Origin: Sinonovacula constricta
Taxonomy: Eukaryota; Mollusca; Bivalvia; Cardiida; Solecurtidae
Direction: 5' to 3'
DNA length: 64,000 nt
Assembly: GCA_007844125.1 (NCBI GenBank)
Contig: CM017559.1
Span: 34,324,812-34,388,811, forward strand
Position 1 is the stretch's first letter; the number at the start of each line of letters is the position of its first letter. The notes beneath the pieces were generated by a model. That model saw nothing but the letters and a program-made list of their open reading frames with translations, was not told the DNA's origin and ran no database searches. The position numbers and the translations under genes are program-made. Positions 46,900-58,064 of the stretch are shown here, in pieces.

Positions 46900-48320
46900 C
46901 ACGATTGTATGCACCTGTGTTAATCACTGAAACTCGAAACTATACTTGCGTTTTAGCAATATGCACAATTTCCTTCTATGCTAATCCAATGTTATCTTTA
47001 CTTTATGTCTGTACCTTGCTGCGTTTTACAATCACATTTTGTACAACTACCTTTCTCAATTGTGTAAAATATTTTTAAATTGTTAAAAGAACTCGTTGCT
47101 CAAAAGTCAGTGTTTGTTAATAAGACCTTAAAATTTACGCACGCATGCTCACTGGTCCACAAACATTGCAAATACAAATACATGTATCAATTCTCTTTTT
47201 TAGCAGATCTTGAAACGTTTCAGTCACTGTCGATAACGGACATTGACGTCTTATGGGTTGTACACAGCTACCTACATACGTGTATTATTTTTTTTGCAAA
47301 TAAGTATTTTATATGTCAAAATTGAAAACCGACTATACCACAGTTTTGACATTTCAACCACATATCAAAAGTTGTATCCATATGTGTAAATGATTTCGTT
47401 GTCGAGCGTTGTGCTCATATTAGTTTTACCTCTTTAAATTACAAAAAATTCTACATTTGTATGCTTCCGGAGCCTTTATGGAACAAAACGATCTGATATG
47501 TTACATTCTTATGAATAATTATAAGTTAATTATAATTGCTTATTATAAATTCTTATTCAAGTGTTTGTTCTGTGAGTAGATATGCTTTTATACAATATAT
47601 TACTTTATGCAATAAATATTTCAGACAATTTCCTTGGTAAACAGCGGCCCAATTTCAGTAGTTAGTGTACCTTGCCCGTTAACATACATGTATTTGTATG
47701 TGTGCGCATGTGTTTTATTATAATAGCACAATATATAGACGAAAGACAAAATCAAAGTTGTTATTCGTTCCTTATTCCAGATTATACGTACATGTATACA
47801 GGATTTTGCCATATAGTTTTAGCGTGGCCAATTTAATTGAATAAAATTCACAAGAAAGGTAATAAAATATGTCATCCGTATCTAAATATTGGATGCAATG
47901 AAAATAGAAAAAAATGAAATCTAAAATTACTGATGGTTGTTTGTTTAAAAGATTGACTTAGTACTACAGTTCAATACACTTGCTTAATTACAACTGATGA
48001 GAATATGAACATAGAACAAGAATTATTAAAAGGCAAACTAATTAACCACTGTTAAAAAATAACACTTGCGTTCCGAGCTATTATGTTATCATAAAGATAC
48101 CTTTCAAAAGGAAGGGTAAACAATATAAATATTATAATCATTAATAATAACTATAATAATATTTAATAATTATTAATATTAATTCATTATTAACTTATAA
48201 TCAGTTAGTTGTGATGTATTTGTTCTCAGACAAAAGACAATTTTCCAGTAACTTATGATCCTTTAAAACATATCAATATTAACCATGGGGTGTTCTGCAA
48301 TCCCATTAAAGTCAGATCTT
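46900..48320. other. intergenic, nothing recognised
   Basis: AT-rich; no repeat head or exon seen. 48,130-48,200 is TAATAATTATTAA-rich simple sequence. Confidence 0.4.
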
Positions 48321-48324
48321 ACAA

Positions 48325-48639
48325 AATGACGGCCGGCAAATACCGTCTAAAAACAAGAATGGTTTTCCCCGATTTCTGTTTTCAGAACAGCCAGTCAGAG
48401 AACGTAATGCTTAAGCTTTCGGCAAGAGACGCAAAATGACCGCTGTCGATGATGCAGATGAAGTCTTGCGCGGAGTGTCCATGTTTACATTTCTTTGTAA
48501 ATGGGCGAAGCCCTTAAATTGAAACGTTCGGAACGCTTTAGATCATCATTCGCTTTTCCGCAGGCGACGATGTGATTGGTTGGGAAGGTTTTATTGACTC
48601 GTCGTCAGATCCTGATAGCAGAGCGGTTTTCAGGATATG
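48325..48639 (-). repeat. dispersed element L (copy 1) with promoter-like start and a micro-exon
   Basis: Homologous over its length to 53,855-54,298; both end GACTCGTCGTCAGATCCTGA (plus strand). In minus orientation it has a CCAAT box, then ACATGGACACTCC starting a 23-codon frame (48,482 down to 48,411): MDTPRKTSSASSTAVILRLL then PKA and stop. Compared with copy 2, about 110 bp after the first codons are missing. Confidence 0.6.
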
Positions 48640-48644
48640 TTTTT

Positions 48645-49190
48645 AAACAGATTTGATGCTCTTCAAATATCTCGAACGTCGATTTTATGAGAACTTTTTC
48701 AAAAAGTCAAAAGACATGGACGTGGTATTTTCAGTCAACAAATGAGCAGAGACTACACATTTTAATTCGCAAAACAAGGGCAATAACTTTAATTTGAAGA
48801 AACTTTACAGCATGACAATATTTATTGAAATCGATATTGACTATTCATATTTATTTTACCCTGTCCTCATTATTGGATTGATGTTTTCACATTTTAAAGC
48901 AACACAAGTATGATTAGCACTTCACAATAAACTTTAAAAAAAATACGATTTTAGGCTTGTATTCGATGTATCAGTGAGTGAATATATTATTACATTTGTA
49001 TTTATCATACTAAAAGTATTTATCTTGTTAAATATCCTGCTGAGCAATTAGTTAATAATTATTAATAATTATAAATACATTTTAAATTGTATTCAATGTG
49101 AATAACTGCTATAAAAAATAAAATACTGGAAAATAATATTGTTGTTACCAAAGTAACAACTCAGTGATTTAAACCTGTCAGGCTCTTGCG
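48645..49190. other. intergenic, nothing recognised
   Basis: AT-rich spacer. Confidence 0.4.
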
Positions 49191-49196
49191 CCTCGC

Positions 49197-49240
49197 TTGA
49201 GGAAGAGGAAGAGGAGGAGGAGGAAGAGGAAGAGGAGGGG
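49197..49240. repeat. purine tract (GAGGAA)n
   Basis: All-purine GGAAGAGGAAGAGGAGGAGG run of about 44 bp; a candidate for triplex or slipped structures. Confidence 0.85.
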
Positions 49241-49244
49241 AAAA

Positions 49245-49869
49245 CGAAGAAATTATCGATACTGAGAATGGAGGAAAATGCATTAAAATTGCTAATTAAG
49301 GTTGAATAAAAGAATCAAGCACGCTCGCTTATTGTCAGACTATCTTTTGCATATCAGCCCCGTACAGAACGTCCTTCCGGATGCCTCTGTACATAGACAC
49401 TATTGATAATGGTAATTTACAAGTGGTGTTTGCAAGTCAAATAAGATGCACGGAGCCCACCACGAGTTCTTTCTTTTGTAGCATTGTCGATACTAAATTT
49501 GCAAGTCAGATACATGCAAAAAGATAAATATAATATAAATTTCATAAATCTGCATGCAGCTTGTAGTGCGATGTAACTTTCGTTCGATGCATTCATTGGA
49601 CCTGGCAACACAATCGGTATTGAGTTCCAGGTATGACTCAAGTCTGACATACCAAACGCGTTATAATGGTAAAGATATAACCCCTTTCTTACGACCAAGC
49701 AAATGTAAAGGTAGGTAGTTCCACAACTTGTCGACCCCGTCTCCAGATAATGGGATGGGTGTGGTATCGTGCCAGGTATCCACGCATTGTTGCACATTGT
49801 GAAGGAAGCCATATATCTGCTTCATGAAGACGCCATCGTTGATCATTGTAGATTGTCGATGGGACGAAA
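49245..49869. other. intergenic; no gene called
   Basis: Minus-strand open frames run through here (131 and 73 codons) but lack family resemblance or splice support. Confidence 0.35.
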
Positions 49870-49977
49870 ATGAAGAGTGCATTCGTGATGGAAATACGGC
49901 TGATGTTTATTGCGTTTATCGTCCTACCAACAGTATTTCAATTATCTGGAGACAGTGTCCACTTGAAGCAAATATAG
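49870..49977 (+). CDS. small ORF resembling a signal-peptide first exon
   Basis: ATG at 49,870 (A at -3) opens 35 codons: MKSAFVMEIRLMFIAFIVLP then TVFQLSGDSVHLKQI and a stop. A short charged start, a hydrophobic core (LMFIAFIVLPTVF) and a small-residue region (LSGDS) match a secretion signal. It sits 3 kb downstream of the alpha-type nAChR gene on the same strand, where a further tandem receptor copy could begin, but no donor of good quality is visible and the following sequence is a SINE. It could equally be chance. Confidence 0.25.
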   Translation: MKSAFVMEIRLMFIAFIVLPTVFQLSGDSVHLKQI

Positions 49978-49980
49978 TGC

Positions 49981-50179
49981 TGCCTTCATGATACCACACC
50001 CAGTCACATTATCCTGCCACCATGCCAACTAGTCAACTATCCTTATATTTGCTTGAGCGTTAGCAAGGGAACTATAACACTACCATTTTAACGACTTTGG
50101 TATGTCGCGTTCCGGGCTCGAACCAGGAGCCTCCCGTACCTGGAGCCGACGCTCTACCGATTGCGCTACCAGGTCCGGT
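49981..50179 (-). repeat. tRNA-derived SINE, family B (copy 2)
   Basis: Best copy of the family. Minus strand: CCGGACCTGGTAGCGCAATC, GGTAGAGCGTCGGCTCCAGG, B box GGTTCGAGCCC, then the shared body. The tRNA-like head folds from the sequence as an almost normal tRNA, but the acceptor end continues into the SINE body. Confidence 0.85.
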
Positions 50180-50980
50180 AAAATACAGCTGACTATTAAG
50201 ACAAGCGAAGGGAAATTGGTGGAATGATAGTCATGTATTGTATATATCAGTAGCACGTTTGATTTCATGTATGTGAATATAACTGAATGTTTACAGAATA
50301 AAGTGTTAAATGTGTTCTGATTCTGTACCTTATTTAAACTATAAAAGTCGCAATGGAAACCAAAATTAATCTCTTCATTTTTTTTCAATATTGAAACGCA
50401 TTATCAACACAATATCCTTATTATTTCTGTAAATTCAAAATTGTAATGTAAACTCACTTTAGACCACTTAAAGACACTTTATATATGTTCAAAATAATTC
50501 ACAAACGACAATTAAAAACCTTCCAAAGAACACGTCATCAAGTAGACATTATGACCACGTCAGACGTCGTCAGGTAGGACTTTTCGAACATTTTTAACAG
50601 CCAAATTAAGAACTCAGTTTAAATATATATTGCATCATTAACCAAAAGCTTTAGTTGAAAATAACCGAAAATGTGTTAATATTGGTATCCGATAGTTTGC
50701 CTATATCAAATACATTTGACAATATACTACGCATTGCAACATGGTTTGCTTAGTTAAAAAATAGCTAACTGTGCGGCGTGGTTCAGGATTGCGGTTTGAA
50801 ATCCATGACTTGAGCAGTTCTTATTTAAAAATGGCTGATGAATAAGGGCCGATTCAAGACACATTAAAATTAAAATAATCGTCACGGCTCCTGCAGACAA
50901 GTCACACATGCTCATAAAAGTCACATCTGTCTTCGTAATACCACACACTAGAACATTGGTCTTCATTCAAATACAATATT
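50180..50980. other. intergenic, nothing recognised
   Basis: A piece near 50,840 (GATGAATAAGGGCCGATTC) resembles the end of the MITE that follows. Confidence 0.35.
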
Positions 50981-50982
50981 AA

Positions 50983-51212
50983 GGCGCATATTCACCAATC
51001 ATTAAGTAAGAATTGCTCAAGTTATGGATTTCAATACACAATATCTTCATAATGTATTTAGCTACATGTGTGTTTTTTCATGACACTCTAACTTTGCTAC
51101 TTTCAGCTTAAAAACTAATAAAAAACTTAAAAAATAAGTTTATTTTTATTGGTATGAAAATTGTGACTTGGGCTTAAGTCATGACTTAAGAATGGTTGGT
51201 GAATACGGGCCT
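50983..51212. mobile_element. MITE with short terminal inverted repeats
   Basis: The left end GGCGCATATTCACCAATCAT is mirrored by the right end ATGGTTGGTGAATACGGGCC. About 230 bp, AT-rich interior, no coding capacity. The TTAAG-containing ends and internal CTTAAGTCATGACTTAAG palindrome add secondary structure. Confidence 0.7.
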
Positions 51213-51214
51213 AA

Positions 51215-51955
51215 ACTGTTGGGACATTTTTTTTTTCAGAACAGCAAAAGGGAAACATCGTGTTACACCATATTTGAGACAAATGCTAGCATAAAATTAC
51301 ACGCTTAACTCCAATCGGAACTCCTTGGGTAATTCCGTCCTCGGGACAATCATCCCTCGGATGTATCTGGTACAACGATACATGTAATTACTAAAATCAC
51401 GATCATTTTGTTCGCCGGAAGTCGGAAGAAGAATATGCCTAAAATGTAGTTCGCACAAAACATTAACAAAGCCATCGTTTGACAGCTGCGTTTCTGCTGA
51501 GCTGGGTAAATGAAAATTGGATTATTTTTTAAGCCGCCACAAATTGAAGTTTTACAAACATCGTACTGTAGAGAGCTGTCATCCGAGCTGCCATCTTTGT
51601 TTTGACGTCTGTCGCAAAAGTAGTCCCATTTAAGGAAATGGCCGAGGTGATCCGACTACCTACATACATCAGAGATGTTTAGTGAATTATCCGAGGTGTT
51701 CCAATTGGCTTAACTAAGATCGATGTTGGTGTAAGAAAAACTTCGCTGTAATTATTTTACTAATAAAATAATTATTATGATTACACATTTTTCTAAATTA
51801 CATTGGGGACAAAGAATATGGGCAAGGGAGTTACACGGACGACAAAGACAAGTCGTGATAGATAAAGATAATTATGATGAAGTCCAGCTTTAAAGCATTT
51901 GAACTTAAAACGTATATCTGATCATAATGTAAGGTTAATGGATTATAGGAAGGTA
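51215..51955. other. intergenic; unassigned moderately GC-rich block
   Basis: 51,310-51,720 is less AT-rich than the surroundings and has CTCGGGACAATCATCCCTCG (a hairpin) at about 51,343, but no repeat partner or exon was found in the window. Confidence 0.3.
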
Positions 51956-51959
51956 TTAT

Positions 51960-52142
51960 CGGGTGGGGTGTGGGGTGGGGGTGGGGGTGGTGGATTACCT
52001 GCTGGAAACAGACTGCACTAGTGTCGAGAAAGGGTTGTGGATAAGGGTGAACCTGACCAATGGCAGTGTAGTTAGCTCATCTGCATTAGGGACGGATCAG
52101 GATTTTTTTGGTGGTGGTGGATGGGGGTGGAGGCTGGGGGTA
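51960..52142 (+). repeat. two G-rich tracts with G-quadruplex potential
   Basis: GGGTGGGGTGTGGGGTGGGG at 51,961 onward and GGTGGTGGTGGATGGGGGTG with following GGGGG near 52,110-52,140 both contain four or more runs of three or more G. Confidence 0.7.
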
Positions 52143-52497
52143 TGAATCAAGATCCATTCAACTTTGTCGCAGTATATACTAGCTATAGATGCACTGTAAG
52201 GGACGCTAACTTCACCCTAAGCAGTCAACAGACAAACTTTACTTTAAAAGCTTGGTATGTTTTAAGCTTACATGTATGTGTTTTCACAACTCCACTCTTT
52301 TACCTGGATGTCGGGTGCGGGGATGCACCCCCTACCCACCCCCTCCTGGACCCATCTAACCTGATCTGCATCAAGTCTGACTATATTTTACGACAATATT
52401 TCCTAATGACATCTGTGTGTATAATAAACCTATTAGAGCAAGAAGAAGGCAAATAAATGAGCGTAGCAGGTGAAACCTCTCATATCAGTACATTTTT

Positions 52498-52782
52498 GGG
52501 ATGGGATTTGGGATTTGCCGGCCTTTTTGCCGATACTGTGCAGCGACATTTCTATCATTATAGTACAGGGGCACGTATGAGATGCCCAGGGACTGAACCC
52601 GGCCGGTCCATTATACTGACACCGACGAGTCAGGCGTTATGCCATCCCCTTAGTACCGAGTGTTAGAAGGGAAGCCACTACTACCTAGTTTAAAGTCTTT
52701 GGTTTGACCCGGTCGGGGTTTGAACGCGCGACCTCCCGATCAGCAAGCCGACGCTCTACCACTTGAGCTATTGCGACCGGTA
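52498..52782 (-). repeat. tRNA-derived SINE, family A (copy 3, full length)
   Basis: Most complete copy: minus strand CCGGTCGCAATAGCTCAAGT, GGTAGAGCGTCGGCTTGCTG, B box CGTTCAAACCCC, body and end as in copy 1. It is flanked by an unusual direct repeat (52,444-52,487 and 52,794-52,838; AGAAGGCAAATAAA.GAGCG), too long and too diverged for a target duplication. Confidence 0.85.
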
Positions 52783-52888
52783 ACATTTATGGCAGAAGGC
52801 AAATAAACGAGCGGAGCGGGTCAAACCACATATCATCCAAACCTCTATAGAGATGGGCATGGAAGAGTCAAAATCTCCAACATGTCGA

Positions 52889-52890
52889 TA

Positions 52891-52956
<66 letters not shown>

Positions 52957-52957
52957 A

Positions 52958-52995
<38 letters not shown>

Positions 52996-53006
52996 AATGA
53001 TGATGA

Positions 53007-53040
<34 letters not shown>

Positions 53041-53060
53041 GGTGGTGGTGGTTGTGGTGG
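52889..53060 (+). repeat. compound (GAT)n-(GGT)n microsatellite
   Basis: About forty-five GAT triplets then about ten GGT triplets, with few interruptions. The poly-Asp and poly-Met frames are artefacts. Confidence 0.97.
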
Positions 53061-53064
53061 TAGT

Positions 53065-53850
53065 GATGATGACGATGGTGATGATGATGATCTTGAGATA
53101 TGGAAATTACAAGAGATGATAATACGCGTAAACTACTGTTGACAACGGAGTACGTTACATGAAATTGTACATGAAACTTGTCTTACAATGTCTATGCATG
53201 AGGTCTTTTTCAAATAAAAATATCCATTTAAATCAAGCTTATATGCCACCATTCGTACAAGTATTGGGGAACAAAGGTTTATTATTTGGAGGGCGGTTTT
53301 ATCTTGCGAAGTTAATTTCAATGCGATTTTATTTTAGGCCGGGACGCTATCCAAATAAATCATTTGAAGACGCCCTTACCAAATATCACACATTGATATC
53401 GTGGGAAAATTTGGTCGATCGCGAATGTAAGAGTAAGACATTCATAACTTGTAGGTAACATTTGAAAAGTATGCAAACGAAATTTATCGTTTATTAGGAT
53501 TTAAAAGTTAAGTAACGATGTGCTTGTGTTTGACATTTCAAAAAGAATTACCAAATACATTAAAATTTACATTGATCTGGACAAAGCCACAAACACGTTA
53601 GTTCTGAAAAGTGACATAAACGGTTACAATTTAGTTAAAACATTAAAAAACAGTTACAGTTTAGAACGGTCAAAACGTGCAGACTGGGTTGGTTAAGCCA
53701 GTTTCTACTGCTCCAACCACACACTTACTGAAGAGTTTTCTCCAAAGCGGTTTATCTATATTTGTATATTTATATTTGTAGTGCAAGTATACTTTTTTGA
53801 TAAAGTAATAAAAATTCGGATTATCTTGCTGACACATTACACCGTGATTA
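53065..53850. other. intergenic, nothing recognised
   Basis: A 99-codon plus-strand open frame at 53,159 has no family resemblance and is not called. Confidence 0.35.
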
Positions 53851-53854
53851 AATG

Positions 53855-54298
53855 TAAGATATGATGACGGCCCGCAAATATCGTCTATAAACAAGAATGG
53901 TTATCCCCGATTACTATTTTTATAACAGCCAATCAGAGTTCGTAATGCATAACGCTTTCGGTAAAAGTCGCAAAATGGCCGTTCTTTGTGATGCAGTAGA
54001 AAAGTGTTTGGCAAAATGAGGAAATCGCTCGTTTGTTAACTTTCGACCTGAATATGTTTCTAATGTTGAAACAAATGGGATACCGCATACAACGCACCTG
54101 TCTTCAGTGACGTAAGTCTTCCTCGTAGTGTCCATGTTTACTTTTCTTTGTAAATGGGCGCAGCCATTTAAATGATACGTTCGGAATGCTTTGGATCATC
54201 ATTTACTTTTGCGATTTTGTAGGCGACAATCTGATTGGTCGGGAAGGTTTTATTGACTCGTCGTCAGATCCTGATAGCGGAGCAGTTTTCAGGATATG
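53855..54298 (-). repeat. dispersed element L (copy 2), longer form
   Basis: Partner of 48,325-48,639, carrying about 110 bp more in its centre. Inverted CCAAT boxes (CCAATCAGA at about 53,930 and TCTGATTGG at about 54,231) sit near both ends. The minus-strand order CCAAT, AAATGGCTGCGCCC, then ATG looks like a promoter with a short leader. Confidence 0.6.
53920..54135 (-). CDS. candidate first exon with a CxxC motif, in element L
   Basis: 71 codons from an ATG in good context (AAACATGGAC). The frame starts MDTTRKTYVTEDRCVVCGIP, then VSTLETYSGRKLTNERFPHF, and closes with SQRTAILRLLPKA shared with the truncated sister at 48.4 kb. The CVVC pair and basic KLTNERFPHF segment suggest the first half of a zinc-binding domain; no second pair follows before the stop. 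I read it as a captured or relic first exon, not an intact protein. Unrecognised family. Confidence 0.35.
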   Translation of the reverse strand: MDTTRKTYVTEDRCVVCGIPFVSTLETYSGRKLTNERFPHFAKHFSTASQRTAILRLLPKALCITNSDWLL

Positions 54299-54299
54299 A

Positions 54300-54840
54300 T
54301 TTTAAGCTGATTATCTTGTTCACAAAAAAACTAAAATAAAATTTTGTGTCATTGTGTCTCTTATGCAAACTGATGATAGATATCCTAAGTGGTATCTTGA
54401 AAGACAGTCTAAGTTATATATGTAAATATACAAAATAAAAAGAGATCCAACAAAATTAGTATTAAAGTATTGCAACTGGTATATTTTAATAATATTTACC
54501 AAAAACGTATTTCACCGGAAAACTTTACACCGCAAAATTAAAATAGAAATCTTTTCCAGCTTACTTGCTATGCGATGTGCGCAGTAGGTTCTATCCAGAC
54601 TTTATTAAGGAGCATTCATTAATAAAAAGCCTACACCTTGTCATAATGACCATATTTTGTCGAATCGATGAAGTTTAAAAAACAAAAACAAATATAAACC
54701 ACACAAAAGAGATGTCGAAGTTCTGATTTAATGTTTGTCTAAAACAATCACATGTAAATCCTTTTGTTACATGAATACTTCCATCAGATGTTTAAAATGC
54801 CATGTCAAAGCTCAAAACGGCTGCGTTTCAGAATGTTAAA
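54300..54840. other. intergenic, nothing recognised
   Basis: AT-rich spacer. Confidence 0.4.
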
Positions 54841-54844
54841 TAGC

Positions 54845-55045
54845 CAGAGTGTCAGGGAATCTAAGATCAGGTTTCAAGAGAGAATAATAAACACATCAAC
54901 AGTCTATTTAAATGACATTTTATAGAGACCGCATTATTCTCTTTTAATGCATACGGAACGGCTGCTTCCGTTGTATGTTTTTGCATACTCAGGCAGGAAG
55001 TCAATAAAAATGTGGTTGTATTCTTGGCAGTTAAGTACCTTTATA
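54845..55045. repeat. dispersed repeat family M (copy 1)
   Basis: Aligns with 58,065-58,250 (CACATCA.CAGTCT.TTTAAAT, TTTGCATA, GTCAGGAA.TCAAT-type blocks) and with a fragment near 59,220-59,260 (CACATCAGCAGTCCATACAA). Confidence 0.5.
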
Positions 55046-55380
55046 TGTTGTGATCTTTTGATTTTTAAGAAATCTACATTTAAGTAAATCTAACAAAAGG
55101 GTCACTTGCGGCGTATTGTCCGTCTGATTTCCATCTTACAATTAAAAACTGTTAGAAGTCGCCCTACATTTGTAGCCAATCAGAAGCTATGAAAATTCAA
55201 CGAACAAAATACATCAATCTATTTTACTAAATGTTTTTTTTTTTCAAGTGCGCATGTGCAACAAACCACGCATTCTGGCTTGGCTCCTCCCCTTGACAGT
55301 TTGATTGACAGTTCTATGCGCTCGTTTCGGCTTCTATTTTCTATGAATACGTCTTAATAGAATCTATCCGATACTTAGAG

Positions 55381-55582
55381 TTTTGTAAATCTGGTTTAAG
55401 CACCCTAGTCGGTCCCTTTTTGCCGACTGACTTCGCCAAGATGGTATCCGTTGGCTTTACTCTATTTGTTAAATCGTATCAGATTTGTTCTAACTTTTAC
55501 ATTTAGCATGCATGTGAATACCCCTGTCGTGTGCCTTTCTGAGTATAGTATATGTTGCAATGTTCATAGGACTTTGTCATAT
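55381..55582 (-). repeat. dispersed repeat family C (copy 7)
   Basis: GTCGGTCCCTTTTTGCCGAC hairpin retained; ends GCAATGTTCATAGGACTTTG on the plus strand. Confidence 0.78.
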
Positions 55583-55693
55583 TTCCTTACTTAATACTTC
55601 CTTACCTTCACATTTATCCGACAAAAACACACTTTGTAAACAATAATCTCGTTAAATCAATGACCATATCAGATTTGTTAAACGTTTATTGGA

Positions 55694-55730
55694 TGGGGGG
55701 GGTGGGGTGGGGTGGGGGGGTGTGTGTGTG
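55694..55730 (+). repeat. G-rich tract followed by (TG)n
   Basis: GGGGGGGGTGGGGTGGGGTG then GGGGGG and TGTGTGTGTG; G-quadruplex-prone. Confidence 0.85.
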
Positions 55731-55835
55731 GACAATATGGCCCCTAAGCGCATCCTTTCCACACTTAGGAAGAACCAGTATAATAATAAGAAGTGAAACA
55801 TTTAACGAGTATTCGTATAATGCAAAACAAAACAG

Positions 55836-55930
55836 CAAAAAAAAAAATAAAAAAATAAAAAAAAATAATAATAAAAAAAATAAAAACACACACACAAAAA
55901 CAACAACAACAACAACAACAACAACAATAA
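55836..55930. repeat. A-rich and (CAA)n simple repeat
   Basis: Poly-A with scattered T, then ACACACAC and about nine CAA units. Confidence 0.9.
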
Positions 55931-56036
55931 GCACAAACAACATCAACAATAACGACTACAACGACAAAAAGATAAAAAAACGACCCCACAAAAAGCATAG
56001 TTTAACCCGAACTTTATATTAATATTTTATACGCAG

Positions 56037-56102
56037 AACGTGGCCAATTATCTGTTTTGCGTCCACCGGTCGTTTTCATCCGATTCTATGATTGTGACAG
56101 AG
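56037..56102 (+). CDS. candidate internal exon, 66 bp, function unknown
   Basis: The segment lies between an acceptor (ATATTTTATACGCAG) and a perfect donor (GACAGAG|GTAAGTTATT). Two frames are open: frame 1 gives NVANYLFCVHRSFSSDSMIV then TE, frame 3 gives RGQLSVLRPPVVFIRFYDCD then R. Splice signals are among the best in the window outside the receptor exons. No neighbour exon can be linked with certainty; the open segment at 58.6 kb is a possible partner. Confidence 0.3.
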
Positions 56103-56462
56103 GTAAGTTATTGTCAGTTATTGGCGTCTTGTGTTTCCAATAATGCCGCAAACAACAATACACTGAGTGATAGTGTCTACTGAAATCGCCTGTGATCAAA
56201 GACGATGGTACTATTTTGTCTCTGGAATCTGCGGTCTTTAAGCCAAGTTAAAATGATTAAGTCTCAATTGGTCTCATGGATAACTGGCGACGCGCTGGAG
56301 CGCGACGCCTATATATGGAATGCTCAATGAAATTTTCACATGTGAAAAGTTTGTTTTTCGGACTTCCTAAACCTGATAAAATACAGGTCCTAATTCGGTA
56401 AACGTCGTTCTATTTTGTTTATCTAATTTTATATCTATTTATTTGTGTTTGTCTGTAACTGT

Positions 56463-56540
56463 CATAAGTGCCCTGTGCTATAATGATAGAAATGTCGCTG
56501 CACAGTATCGGCAAAAATGCCGGCAAATCCTAAATCCCAC
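56463..56540 (+). repeat. SINE family A fragment (copy 4, 3' end only)
   Basis: ATAATGATAGAAATGTCGCT then GCACAGTATCGGCAAAAATG, as in the 3' part of copies 1-3. Confidence 0.85.
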
Positions 56541-56544
56541 TATC

Positions 56545-57725
56545 TGAGCAATACATATATGTGTAATGTGAAGCTGTTCACTTTAGTTTTATAGATAATT
56601 ATAATAACCTTTTTCTACATATGTAACATCTACATGTGTAACATCTGAAAACCTCTTAAATGGTGTAGGATTTTGCTTTTAATTTTGTTTCAAACCATTC
56701 TATGGTCTCAGTAATAAAAGTTATACATACTTTTTCTCGAGATTTATTGCATTCTAAAAACTTTCAAATAAAAACCATAACGTTTCAAATGTCTTTGTTA
56801 CTTTCTCACTTATTGCTTAAATCTATTTACTTATTCCACTTTTTGTGTCGCCTTTGATGCTTCGCATCAACGACTTTCCCTGTATAAATATTGGAATGGA
56901 CCAATAATGCCTACTACTTGGACCCTCTCTAGGTACTTCTGGCTATAAATATGTTTGTAGACGGTTGTGTACAATTGCTTTCAACAAAACAGGCATACAT
57001 GTATGTACAATATATGATGCAGATATTTTCCCGATGTTATACTTTAGCGCAACCTTTGGTAACACAAATATGAAATTATCTGAATAGTGTTATTATATTC
57101 ACAAAATGGCACATGATCTTTAAAACATATTTGTATTTTTAAAGACATATTCATATTTGAACCAACCTTCAACTAGTCTACAGACTGTATTACGTAAACA
57201 ATGATAATACAAATGGTTATGCAAATGGGGTTTGCAAGACAGTGACCTGTGTTCGACGCTTTCACTGCAAATGTATAGATAAAATAGATAAACAGATATA
57301 ACATTATCACAAAAACCCATAAACACACTCGCGCACAAACGCATACAATAATTGACTCGTCAATACATAAATTGACATATACATACTCGTAGTCACATTC
57401 ACATACACATCTAATGTTGAGTTTTTAAAAGTATTAATTTACAATGAAAACTTATTACAAAAAGGCTGTCGATTTTTTTCTGTAGTAAAGCGCATCCCTT
57501 TACAGAATTCTAGATATACTCATGTTAAGTACCCCCGCCCCCCAAACATATTTATAAAAATATATATTCTGAAATGCAATAATGGATATTGTAGTAAAGA
57601 AATAGATGTAAAAACTAATTTGTTTGACTTTGAAATTGTAGTTATAAGGTCAGTGCGACAGGATAACAATACATTATGTATCTATCAGTCTCATTACCAG
57701 ATAAATGTAAAGACAATACATGTGC
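56545..57725. other. intergenic, nothing recognised
   Basis: AT-rich. A short poly-C run lies near 57,533. Confidence 0.4.
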
Positions 57726-57726
57726 T

Positions 57727-57965
57727 GAGAGAGAGAGAGAGAGAGGGAGAGAGACAGAGAGACAGAGAGAGAGACAGAGAGAGAGACAGAGAGAGAGAGG
57801 CAGAGACAGAGAGACAGAGAGAGACAGAGAGAGAGACAGAGACAGAGACAGACAGAGACAGAGAGATAGAGACAGAGAGAGACAGAGAGAGAGACAGAGA
57901 GAGCGAGACAGAGAAAGAGATAGAGTTGCAAGAGAGAAAGAGAATGAGAGAGAAATAGAGAGACA
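57727..57965. repeat. (GA)n / (GACAGA)n microsatellite
   Basis: Nearly pure purine-plus-C repeat of about 240 bp; the Arg/Glu and Leu/Ser open frames across it on both strands are artefacts. Confidence 0.97.
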
Positions 57966-58064
57966 GGGAGAGATAAAAACGATGCAGGACAACAGACATA
58001 TACTCCTATCGAATCTTAGAAATTCCACGACCAAGCATAATACAGCTGCATTTTAGATTCTCCA

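Noticed and set aside
52882..53142. Poly-Asp / poly-Met open frames
   Set aside because: Produced by the GAT microsatellite.
57620..58056. Overlapping Arg/Glu- and Leu/Ser-rich open frames
   Set aside because: They are translations of a (GA)n microsatellite on both strands.
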